The notes beneath the pieces are model-generated. The model searched no databases, was not told the DNA's origin, and saw only the letters and a list, made by a program, of their open reading frames with translations. DNA of 64,000 bases, taken from Elusimicrobiota bacterium (lineage in GTDB: Bacteria > Elusimicrobiota > Endomicrobiia > Endomicrobiales > Endomicrobiaceae). Where the stretch lies: NCBI GenBank assembly GCA_017525905.1, contig JAFXSD010000024.1, positions 1 to 64,000 of the forward strand, written 5' to 3'. A program made the position numbers and the translations under genes. Shown here one piece after another: positions 61,001 through 64,000 of the stretch (position 1 is its first letter; every line of letters starts with the position of its first letter).

Positions 61001-64000
61001 ACATATGCGGCAAGAATACAAGAACATATAAAGACTTATACAGATGAAGAAGGGAAAAATTTTAATACTGTAATTGACAATGAAAAAGAACAAGCTGTAA
61101 TAGCTGCTCTTAACAGTGCTTTGGGAGTTACATTTATTGATGGAAAAATGGCTGAAAAGTTAGTAGGTGTGATTATGAAGGTTGGAGTACAATCTTCCGA
61201 TACTCTTTCTACTTGGGCAATAAGAGCTACAAAGAGTGTTTTATCTTCCAGTGGTAAATATAATAGAGTTTTTGAAGACCTTTTACCTTATTTAGATAAG
61301 AATCAACAGGAACAGATATTGACATCATTAATATCTTCGGCAACTTCAGATGATATCGCTTCTTTGTTGGGCAAGATTAAAGGTGCTATTAAAAAAGAAA
61401 CTATTGATTCTGATATTCAACAAAGTGTATTAAAGGCTGCTTATGAGAAACAAATATCTTTATCTACAAAAAATTATGGCGGATTATCCGATGTAATATC
61501 CGATATAAAAGGTTCAAAGATATTAGATGATGCTTCAAAGGCGGATTTATTATACCAGGCATATTCAAAAGCAACAGTATTATCTTCATCTTTGGACAGT
61601 TTCTATAAGAGAATGGATGAAATTGTAAAAGATGAATATGTAGCTTCAGACAAGAAAAAAGAATTGTTAAATGATGTACAAAATCAATTGGTAGAAGCTT
61701 ATAAGGAACAAATAAATGCCCAAACAAACAGAATGGATATTAGGAATTTAGGTCATCAAATAAAAGAAATCCCTTCAACAAGAAAAGTAAACGGTGAAGA
61801 ATATACTTTATTATCTGATGAGGCCAGAACAGCTCTATACGGTGAAGTTGAAAGAAAAGCATTTGAAATAGATTTAGAAAAAGGCAGTTACGTAAGACAA
61901 AATGTTTCGGCCAATGCCGTAATTACAAAGGCTGCTATGATTGAGATGGGAGCTGCAGGCGATTATGCGAAGATCGATCCTGCCACAGGTTGGCTTGAAG
62001 ACGGTGTTTCTTTTGCTAATAGAATTGATGCTTATATAAAAAAATCTTCGGATGCAGATAATTCTGATTTAACTTTCGGACAAGTTATAGAAAATAAAAA
62101 GAGAGATGAAGTTCGTGCATTATTTAAAGAAGTTTTTGGAATAACCGATGATGAACAAGCAGCAGAACTTTTAACTGATGAAAAAATTGACAATATACTT
62201 AAAGAAGCAAGTATAAATGGAGAAGATACTCAAGCGACTTGGAATGAAAAAGCTTTAGAGGTGTTACTTGCCGATGATGCTGCAATTTTAGAGTTTGCAA
62301 CAACCGTGAAAGATTCTTCTTTATCTGAAGAGCAGAAAGAATCAATATTTGGCAGATTAAACGAAACATATTATGAATCTCTTAAGAGAAGATTAAATAA
62401 TGCTACTTCACAAAAAGAAATTGATTCAATTAAGAACATAGTTTCAAAATCCGACATGATTTTAAACGAAGATCAAATAAAAGAACTTACTGCGGATGTA
62501 GATTGGTTAAATATGAAAACGCCGGAACTTTTAGAGGAAAGATTAACACAGGAGTTGGGAGTAAAAGTTACGGTTACGGATGTAACAGTAAAGAGACGTC
62601 AAGTTAGACCGGGAGATGTGTATAGGAGATATATTGCTATATACGAAGTAAAAGTAGAAGACGGGAAAAACGGAATAACTTTTGACTATTACCAATATAC
62701 CAGAGATAGAGAGGATACTTTTTCCATTGAAAATAAACTTGATACATATGATGGTATGAAAAATATGATTGAAGCTTGGAGAGCTTTGTTAAAGAAAGGC
62801 TTTCAAGTTGAATCTAAGACAGATGAAAATGATAATCAGTATTTTGAAATAACGAAATCCGGTACCGACGCCAAAATAAATGTTTATTTATACAATATAG
62901 AAGGAGAATATATTTTCGATGCAGAAAAAACCGAAGAGTTGTTTAATATATATTCGAGATTCGAAAAAGATTTAAAAGCAACAAAAAGCGGATATACGGT
63001 TGAATTTGATACCGATGAAAATAATTATGCAATTTTTAAAGTTTCAGGATATGGAAAAACAGCGAAAATTTATCCGTTCAATTCAAGCGGCGAAGTGGAA
63101 GATATGTTTAAATATTATACACCTGATATGGCAGAAGCAATAGCGGGAATGTATATTTACAATGAAGGCACAGATTCCGTTATGCAAAAAACAGTAGATC
63201 CTGTTTTAACTGCGGCAATCGAATTTGAACAAATCGAAAACGAACTTGAAACAAAACTCAATTCAAGAAATACTGCATCTGAAACAACTGAAAAAATAAT
63301 AAAATATTCCGATGGTACTCAAGTTATTATCACTGTTACATTGAATAAAACGGCTTCCGGTTTAACAGGTAGCTATATAAAAACTTTCTGTGATGCTAAA
63401 GGTGAACCTTTGATAGGTTCGGATGGTAAACCCTTGAAAATAGAAATGTCTTATTCTTCTGAAGGCGGCATAACCTTTACGACTGAGAATGGCACACAAC
63501 AGAAGATTACTAAAAAGGAAGAATTCACCACAGATGATGGAATAACAGGTGTTGTTTATGCGAAAGATATATCTGATGATGAAGGAAACTATCTCGGAAC
63601 CGAAGAATTTATCGATTACAATGCAGATGGTAATAAAGATGAAGTGTCAAAAGTATTTTATAAAAATCCTGTTATTGAATTTGAAACAGGTTTAACAATT
63701 TCGAAAACGGATGTTACTGAAGATTCTCCTTTGAACCAGGAAGAGTTAGCAAATTTCTTAAAAAAAGCTTTGCTCCAAAACGGTTGCGATGCATTGGGAA
63801 GATTAAAAGATTTTGTATTCAATGATATTCATGATGGTTTCTTGTTAAAGAGAACTACCATCAACGGTGTTGAACATTACATCTATATTGAAAATGTTGT
63901 AGATAATGGTGACGGTACATATACATTTGATGTTATTTCTTCTCCGAATGACCAAAGAACACAAACAACAAAAATGGGAACTGTTACGATAAAGGTTGAA
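46016..64000 (+). CDS. Giant multidomain protein with divergent SecA-like motor (at least 5,995 aa, 3' end outside window)
   Basis: One frame, read codon by codon, stays open from ATG 46016 (AAGGAG five bases upstream) to base 64000. Order by residue: N-terminal membrane anchor (40-60); large domain (about 85-650) with IQDLHSHAEV and GGFHT (507-511); TM hairpin (663-700); HEIRH (798-802); divergent SecA-type helicase with GTGGGKT (940-946), DEGH (1081-1084) and QARVGRGGDTG (1441-1451); about 11 TM helices (1835-2215); signal-like segment ending AYA (2318); Pro/Thr/Glu linkers (2344-2527); acidic helical region; four ~125-residue repeats (3035-3475); beta modules (3480-4210); TM hairpin (4323-4375); possible alpha/alpha-toroid (about 4540-4870); duplicated helical units; further beta modules. 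Cysteines are rare. Probably a surface or secreted protein with its own export motor. Giant SecA-containing proteins are known from Omnitrophota; function unproven. Confidence 0.93.
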   Translation, partial: MNIIKNFFKGLAAKLKGLINKEKFVEIYIKTKEWTLSLNAVKITAIIVVNCFLLTGVYGQAVAGLLENNRATEQFKQVFEDFNLPYSYGKITSANYQASDTVVINIQDLHSHAEVQRNINNIISLFDDKYGVKSVYIEGAYGQVSTKWLTASKDENIKNSVMNRLLDSGRLTGAEYYSASKGKTEIIKGLENKEVYFDNLKRFGTLIDNQEVITLHIDSIKDTVKNLQEQYYNRQQKKIEELSAGYVSGNIEANKYFTLMKKHAEKLAVDIENYPNLSMYITLLERQKEINYQRTTQELQAFVIKLKENLPYNAYKILLSETKNFSQMDKLYGYMIKLSRQYNLDLSQNFKELEKFFAYIELSQAINPLELIKEEQNFKDEINDRFSENKAEEEVVFLSNFVRYYQDYLLGKITADDCNYYNANIDRFKNVWVKYIDNRELVALEDYEQISDKFYKINFERNQYFLDNMKEVLDSKKIEGVVEGKDELQKTMNSLQQAKEVYITVTGGFHTQEMSAMLAKAGITNIVITPNVTGDTKIAEETYYKIAQEQAKISFQALAALPTSEMIKLISGEEIKTDSVREPLQDILKQLEILSESDINEFFKTSTEGKVSYREGLLSVKVGNSVITYDAKAEKWLDISEGPTGMEKSERTIKSTISAAWKLTAYSVIASVFLFAAPLTGGLALLPIVPMISALYGGLSLGTQYYMKNQIAKNAIEESDAEPNETINNFLRDNFGDIDEKLLTDISDRLDASTVARTEEQDGKRLIHLNYSMLNKMFVNKETGSIKNEALLRTIIKHEIRHINHPNMSENNVGLIDTISFVTDFIASSVKNSVILNNIRNFVFTRAPSAVKGKVKSLSVSIRVRDRKISKLINEYSYDKPLSDELVSALAEMSKLDENLIRIFLENGREKYREQFNILQAYAQIKTAGFISQFENVHLGTGGGKTEAGQLALVQILMNQARGEFDITKSCGLYMTKESQLIGDCEGFFNFLNSPEIKPLLLESKFISNLEQPVNIGYVKKNSEGQDEFHIISEAGDNVYNGTFAQLQEECAVVGYTLSSFSHLYQRGAFSTTQDFFTMHDEGHVGYVEGGNTANTIASNKKVKNAEQKQQAMLEIMDLAIAMYEKYGDDPEVRAMELGEKHAPYKKNFTLFTDSFGEYGRTGEYKDAFEAAKAKYSGLTESDWRRYLEAALGIIKDYRNGKDTKEGYTMVDGKVWPKHNNVTAVGEHLKDWRHLFLEKWAEYENEGFKVKEYSLETISQSEQTNKNFLRDVAGKKNSAYSGSLEASKRVIKRLFGKDVKIVESTEIAVQKPRGTKWFLSEDQKQKEIIRQIESLLAQKNNSVVIRMDNEQDREVVMKYLRDNNIPFDFWSADNPRWNTDRNGYIDSLKEFVKTDGRVAIVTSAFTTGLDLRTRKENGKEVQHLDLMDTNTGSYLTEQQLQARVGRGGDTGTFGRVYSVESLKLQFADEEDSVKQVLIEKIERAVRAGKQEKASKLYRKLQDILFDEQLARSESIQNKGDLKDNISKKYKAIIDAYGRDVSERDSNGRIVKPSWQQLVFGKDLTDEDYMKIAGNLVEDDLYYLYYQQKMLKEASKKIKRGMSVDEIKEIRAFTEQDAEESALIAVGIRALETGKIRANDIYDFYFRRDFEQSLRKAVVNLGRELTPNEIEKIRVNSEKRAKVQAELFNRNSGSVSAEISDVEYIKMEVAKDLLGRFKAQILRVLEKANEDFDTAIDEADARSFSEMGNGILSSFERMAEIDPQVENTERAYRTLDGFFNGVQIQAIKNFGIRTNTETYSSALFGLFDGEFVGDIYKDDTSVKTVLSNLVGNILKFVGSYSPIIVRSLAVILPSIVIASSLNLLGGAGILSTIALSLLSFTAAPVLMVGIIAIGVIALVVLKNLVVDKVQKYDGESEMKYAVSDFKGNPTFENFKKAISSVSDKILTSVSSTSLIGGLVLGFLGMFIPSLLPVAVIFVGLGLIAGVALTIKNAKKLSMMSNVVPDESSNAITNVSSGIGIAMAVFAVTTLNISAPLVLLCLGVFLALQYAGKTDFMKLRGTAIFAGTGLLGAVAFGLLFGLFGTTVTAALPIVAFAVIGIMFGGNIIGSAARKLFSERKIEKSINDLEKTYLPQVDKLGANKKAALKIRGLGSISNFLNNNRRYIVGFLTTGMLKFSVFGVVMAGLSAIQFINPVVSMAILLAVYVGFSVFKKNSYLNKAREMQGNLRLHMNNEELEEKAKSIRENKAKAEQEQKVAEAKAEESKAKEIKSFAGRVTASSRFRDVLSSKFIQKMPKVALPAVATVAVAMSPAFRVDAYAEEIEAEEANEQSFDDAEAEVFDSSNEEPAPVVEKTPEPAPVVETTPEPAPVVETTPEPAPVVETTPEPAPVVETTPEPAPVVETTPEPAPVVEETVPVVEETAPAAEETAPAAEETAPAETVAPTETAPAETAPAETATPTETAPAETAAPTETAPAETAAPTETAPAETAAPTETAPAETAAPTETAPAETTAPTETAPAETAATTETPAEGKETSGEGESEGGIINAATEQIEQAVEDMQKPAVDAEETITNLITGEGEEVSETEGSTEGTPGTETEEEEQQNIEQTQPQQTADSIISKYGLTTENNEIKISEGVLSSEEMEVLKAAGYALSEEGELLDGSIMNDLQEENKDQEGVEQEGVEQEGTGKTEEDTTEGKETETGVGAIEGATDAALDAVQDATGIDGLKDLSEAITESVAGETEETLSENEQELKSELQKAIDNEDVGAMVDLMGQLSAIDPDNSLITAAQNKLNELEETAEHQQALENAQQTLQEFLDSGSTNIDDLSGIMDALRILNPNDDLLSQGQVKLDELNRAAIETELKDAISRGDLDAIADLKDQLSVMDPDNSLISSAEQEIERLGTEKAISDATQTIQTELENYDNLSEEEKVEAKQRMYNLLAEIEKRGGDTSALKSEIENLELTDTERDAETKGSIDSWWEEYINGNEDAKGHLVHFYNMLNDKSVLTEEQLKEIEKIVEEAKAQEEKAAAASKSKAELINEIQEEYPNATISQVYKDENGYEYITVTVNGQEFKHYIFKDGEGNLNRDYENYDKLAALMNEYKISKEEASAFMYPRWQDENGNWQQKDRSNMTAEELIAAYDQYLKDEAIFKESSELKAELINEIKEKYPNATISEKVYRDEQGNEYITVTVNGQEFKHYIFKGEEGNLSDRLNRDYKNYDKLAALMNEYNLSEQEALNFMYPKWQDKNGNWQQKDRSNMTVEELIAAYDQYLKDDAEAKEAGKLKADLINEIQGKYPDATISQVYEDENGYEYVTVTVNGQEFKHYIFKGEEGTLSDRLNRDYENYDKLAALMNKYNLSEQEALNFMYPEWKDENGNLQKGDRSGLTTEQLIAAYDQYLKDDAEAKEANKLKADLINEIQGKYPDATISPVRKDDNGYEYVEVTIGGETFKHYIFKDGAGNLSDRLNKDYDEYGKIAGVRDSLVGNDYTIINSGLDENGNFYYEIGKKIGDKTYTTRVYPIKDDKGNVLNVDDFNKIFDYQGTLTGSDYTIIGSGHDENGNFYYEVSKQIGGNTYKTKVYPIKDDKGNITDIKDINQSLKVASEIDRANGMTLERNEDGTLKTNEDGSYNVTVKVNGKDVTIRVSPTAQDAKGKYYSDSDNFAENLRKMAETADKINKAGNMTLERNEDGTPKMNKDGSYNVTVTLGDGTKITTQVWPTAQDADGNYYSDSENFIRDVTQTAEIDKFLAEYYDGEGTGIGQYTRNKDGSITIHTMDGKVTIYPTGVNSEDDYIYDTSDPEKIIADINQTAAINKFLEENYKKGEGTKVGQYTRNDDGSITIHTKDGDVDIYPTDYLEDGYVYDTDNPEKIIADINQTAAINKFLDKNYDGQYTRNEDGSITIHTANGDVTIYPTGTITDREGNERYIYDTSNPEKIIADINQTAAIDRFLDKNYDGEGKNIGQYTRNKDGSITVHTADGDVVIYPTGTMKNEKGEVVYVYDTSNPQKIVDDINQTAAVDKFLKQTYKKGEGTGVGQYTRNEDGSITIHTKDGDVVIYPTGTMKNEKGKEVYIYDTNNPKKIVDDINQTAKVHKTLKDTYGDNNVIPNENGSYSVLVRDSQGNVIGSLEVWPTERNEKEQYTFNKDNFNNYRNAYASLLASGYKVTVNKNGSFTVTKNGLTVPVWPFDENEKYTFNIDKFNEYFQYLLNGGDPAKYGWTWSSSEDSSSADLYWTEEETASVSAKHYTADDIVAGEVIPYEYQFDLDNFDHAIANAEKIFAATSKEQQSVMSKLENEMTKKEEQVVEKELSSFQQFWNDNVRIITSVIIGLVGVAAAVVMAVVSAPALLFAIPVLVVIFAIYNAVADVPLITFPVIKKETETIEVSKPEFNLEQNEYKEGDYNIVVSGHAERNQTTGIISYTYTKTAYDAQGKKVYEIEVTSFSLEELSDRYVVRTYENGVLNRVVECNNTNERVYIETACDDAGIEKAKRQVNVAEAEQIYKELGVNSISDSVKIFASGDLNKMAAGEEKPALYPFYSYLQKTDMSEAGKDFFQLYDNSVAGINAVLDDDTITAQAILRAMADRIMTTGPENKLDLSTKDGYEMTGEMLWAGMFALYCQKAGIDIDINGNSAISTILNHVDGYLSATKIEKDGTLGFKGTRSADWVSTEHMLDAAMYYALKADVDSDILKGDSDAYKRDIESLKAVLNYINANLVNKKDGTMQQGLNDGRQAMDTYTWGYLMLSAIQNMKLPGVDIDEIFGKKNFANSLLDKLVVRGGLVGFTNEGEISGEFTMQAYAAFAAAGREDDANAILQSAIKAGLIVIDGKNIYVKYTDKAGKNRATGYDVNPDISIAATGWLKWGINEFESRQNGGNGNIFNLATLGSLGEISAETREAVDDVIDSLNAVSDEKTTDYKKYEEVSKKIAAYLTDGTIKIDQAKILYAKVQDALNNMDFTEGSSVRMKVTGDAIITQEAMRSVGYRKIEETTGVIEDNSTYAARIQEHIKTYTDEEGKNFNTVIDNEKEQAVIAALNSALGVTFIDGKMAEKLVGVIMKVGVQSSDTLSTWAIRATKSVLSSSGKYNRVFEDLLPYLDKNQQEQILTSLISSATSDDIASLLGKIKGAIKKETIDSDIQQSVLKAAYEKQISLSTKNYGGLSDVISDIKGSKILDDASKADLLYQAYSKATVLSSSLDSFYKRMDEIVKDEYVASDKKKELLNDVQNQLVEAYKEQINAQTNRMDIRNLGHQIKEIPSTRKVNGEEYTLLSDEARTALYGEVERKAFEIDLEKGSYVRQNVSANAVITKAAMIEMGAAGDYAKIDPATGWLEDGVSFANRIDAYIKKSSDADNSDLTFGQVIENKKRDEVRALFKEVFGITDDEQAAELLTDEKIDNILKEASINGEDTQATWNEKALEVLLADDAAILEFATTVKDSSLSEEQKESIFGRLNETYYESLKRRLNNATSQKEIDSIKNIVSKSDMILNEDQIKELTADVDWLNMKTPELLEERLTQELGVKVTVTDVTVKRRQVRPGDVYRRYIAIYEVKVEDGKNGITFDYYQYTRDREDTFSIENKLDTYDGMKNMIEAWRALLKKGFQVESKTDENDNQYFEITKSGTDAKINVYLYNIEGEYIFDAEKTEELFNIYSRFEKDLKATKSGYTVEFDTDENNYAIFKVSGYGKTAKIYPFNSSGEVEDMFKYYTPDMAEAIAGMYIYNEGTDSVMQKTVDPVLTAAIEFEQIENELETKLNSRNTASETTEKIIKYSDGTQVIITVTLNKTASGLTGSYIKTFCDAKGEPLIGSDGKPLKIEMSYSSEGGITFTTENGTQQKITKKEEFTTDDGITGVVYAKDISDDEGNYLGTEEFIDYNADGNKDEVSKVFYKNPVIEFETGLTISKTDVTEDSPLNQEELANFLKKALLQNGCDALGRLKDFVFNDIHDGFLLKRTTINGVEHYIYIENVVDNGDGTYTFDVISSPNDQRTQTTKMGTVTIKVE
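46199..47960 (+). other. N-terminal domain of the giant protein (QDLHSHAEV/GGFHT domain)
   Basis: Lies between the first TM helix and the TM hairpin. It starts with a beta strand and VINIQDLHSHAEVQRNI, then KSVYIEGAYGQV and GRLTGAEYYSASKG. A long alpha-helical insertion follows, then ITVTGGFHTQEMSAMLAKAG and ITNIVITPNVTG. Early His plus late GGFHT motifs flanking helices resemble the general layout of ChaN/TraB/EreA-type folds; that link is tentative. I recall similar sequences in Omnitrophota giant proteins. Confidence 0.5.
48716..50436 (+). other. Divergent SecA-like DEAD-motor domain of the giant protein
   Basis: In order it contains AYAQIKTAGFISQFENVHLGTGGGKTEAGQLA (Q and Walker A region of SecA), VVGYTLSSFSHL, and MHDEGHVGYVEGG in place of the DEVD box. 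YSLETISQSEQTNKNFLRDVAGK corresponds to SecA's motif before nucleotide-binding domain 2. VVIRMDNEQDREVVMKYLRDNNIPF, VTSAFTTGLDL and QLQARVGRGGDTGTFGRVYSVES match SecA QLRGRxGRQGDPGxSRFxLS. Catalytic Lys, DE and the motif VI Arg residues are kept, so ATPase activity is plausible. A segment between DEGH and motif IV is where the preprotein-binding domain would lie. Confidence 0.8.
51512..52662 (+). other. Polytopic membrane region of the giant protein
   Basis: About eleven hydrophobic helices, mostly in pairs separated by short charged loops (for example IIVRSLAVILPSIVIASSLN, GGLVLGFLGMFIPSLLPVAV, IAMAVFAVTTLN, GAVAFGLLFGLFG, VYVGFSVFKKN). It lies directly after the motor and its helical tail and before the signal-like segment. 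No transporter family is recognised. Confidence 0.75.
52889..52975 (+). other. Internal signal-peptide-like segment
   Basis: A charged start (KMPK), hydrophobic core VALPAVATVAVAMSPAF and a cleavage-like AYA followed by acidic EEIEAEE. It is placed exactly between the membrane region and the Pro/Thr/Glu linker, at residues 2292-2319. It would be an ordinary Sec signal peptide if it were at an N-terminus; it could also be a last TM helix. Confidence 0.55.
53045..53253 (+). repeat. 30-bp tandem repeat encoding EPAPVVETTP
   Basis: Seven in-frame copies of a 30-bp unit coding for the decapeptide EPAPVVETTP, with only a few silent (A/G, C/T) or K/T differences. This is a Pro-rich extended linker in the giant protein. 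Confidence 0.93.
53254..53595 (+). repeat. Degenerate APAETAAPTET-type repeats
   Basis: Continuing from the decapeptide array, units of about 33 bp coding for TAPAETAAPTE alternate with shorter TAPAET units. They are very rich in Thr, a plausible O-glycosylation region. The DNA repeats are nearly identical, so copy number may vary between strains and assemblies. Confidence 0.9.
55118..56440 (+). repeat. Four tandem ~125-residue repeats
   Basis: Units begin at about 55118, 55487, 55871 and 56249 (periods 369, 384 and 378 bp). Each has KAxLINEIxxxYPxATIS, YEYxxVTVNGQEFKHYIF, LAALMNEY and AYDQYLKD; the fourth breaks off after NKDYDEYG. A mixed alpha/beta module duplicated recently. Confidence 0.92.
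56462..58640 (+). repeat. Expanded beta-module array (61- to 73-residue units)
   Basis: Three sub-families of one template. Two 61-residue units have DYTII (56477, 56660). Two 71-residue units have MTLERNEDG (56849, 57062). Six units of 66-73 residues start TAxIxKFL (57239, 57443, 57647, 57845, 58061, 58280) with QYTRNxDGSITIHT, VxIYPTG and YIYDT. One or two more diverged copies end with VPVWPFDENEKYTF. Similar modules reappear near 62740-63110. Confidence 0.88.
59640..60620 (+). other. Possible alpha/alpha-toroid (glycosidase-like) domain of the giant protein
   Basis: Regularly spaced helices with TRSADWVSTEHMLDAAMYYALK, DTYTWGYLMLSAIQN, GEISGEFTMQAYAAFAAAG and ATGWLKWGINEFES. Paired WxSTEHxLDA and DTxTWG motifs recall alpha/alpha-toroid carbohydrate-active proteins. 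No family assignment or catalytic residue is certain. Confidence 0.4.
60893..62520 (+). repeat. Two diverged copies of a helical unit
   Basis: Copy 1 begins GSSVRMKVTGDAIITQEAMRSVG (about 60893) and copy 2 GSYVRQNVSANAVITKAAMIEMG (about 61886). Each is followed by a TG-(V/W)-(I/L)-ED segment, then (A)xRIxxxIKxY, FxxVIxNxxxxxV and a long helical tail. Copy distance is about 990 bp. An old internal duplication, not a recent one. Confidence 0.6.

Overview
The window is AT-rich and densely coded. It reads as a slice of chromosome from a Gram-negative, deep-branching bacterium. LpxB, an MsbA-type exporter, outer-membrane barrel and Lgt genes imply an outer membrane with lipid A and lipoproteins; ThyX replaces ThyA-type thymidylate synthesis in this stretch. 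Gene content, the compact housekeeping operons and the giant SecA-like protein at the right end fit Elusimicrobiota (Endomicrobium-like) or Omnitrophota best. That placement is an inference; no rRNA or other decisive phylogenetic marker is present.

Left part (1-13 kb): an Fe-S assembly cluster (cysteine desulfurase, a second desulfurase that has lost its PLP lysine, IscU, an Rrf2 regulator), thyX, a flavin reductase-like gene and mfd. These are followed by the translation operon rpsP-khpA-rimM-trmD-rplS-rnhB-yraN, then, on the minus strand, an M20 amidohydrolase, nnrD and acpS. Imperfect inverted-repeat elements sit between several of these genes.

Middle (13-33 kb): a nucleotide-sugar and glycosyltransferase group (epimerase, UDP-sugar dehydrogenase, two GT2 enzymes) runs into lgt, rluD, a TIGR03960-type radical SAM gene, two exported TPR-type proteins, rng, lpxB, an MsbA-like exporter, an outer-membrane barrel and a RelA/SpoT protein. 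On the minus strand are rpmB, tmRNA, tadA and a YbgC-like thioesterase gene.

Right part (33-64 kb): a minus-strand operon of four large polytopic proteins (one TMTC-like, one YfhO-like, two tandem paralogues) points to lipid-linked sugar transfer at the membrane. Divergent from it are two secreted YD/RHS-like repeat proteins, a single-pass membrane protein and a small two-TM protein. These lead into one open reading frame that starts at 46016 and is still open at base 64000 (at least 5,995 codons).

The giant protein contains, in order: an N-terminal membrane anchor; a large domain with a GGFHT motif; a membrane hairpin; an HExxH motif; a divergent SecA-type DEAD motor (Walker A, DEGH box, motif VI); about 11 TM helices; a signal-peptide-like segment; Pro/Thr/Glu-rich minisatellite linkers; tandem ~125-residue repeats; more than ten diversified beta modules; another TM hairpin; a possible alpha/alpha-toroid domain; and duplicated helical units. 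The layout suggests a surface or secreted giant protein carrying its own export motor, with neighbouring secreted and glycosylation genes as possible partners. Giant proteins with divergent SecA domains and many TM helices are, to my knowledge, known from Omnitrophota, but their mechanism is not established.
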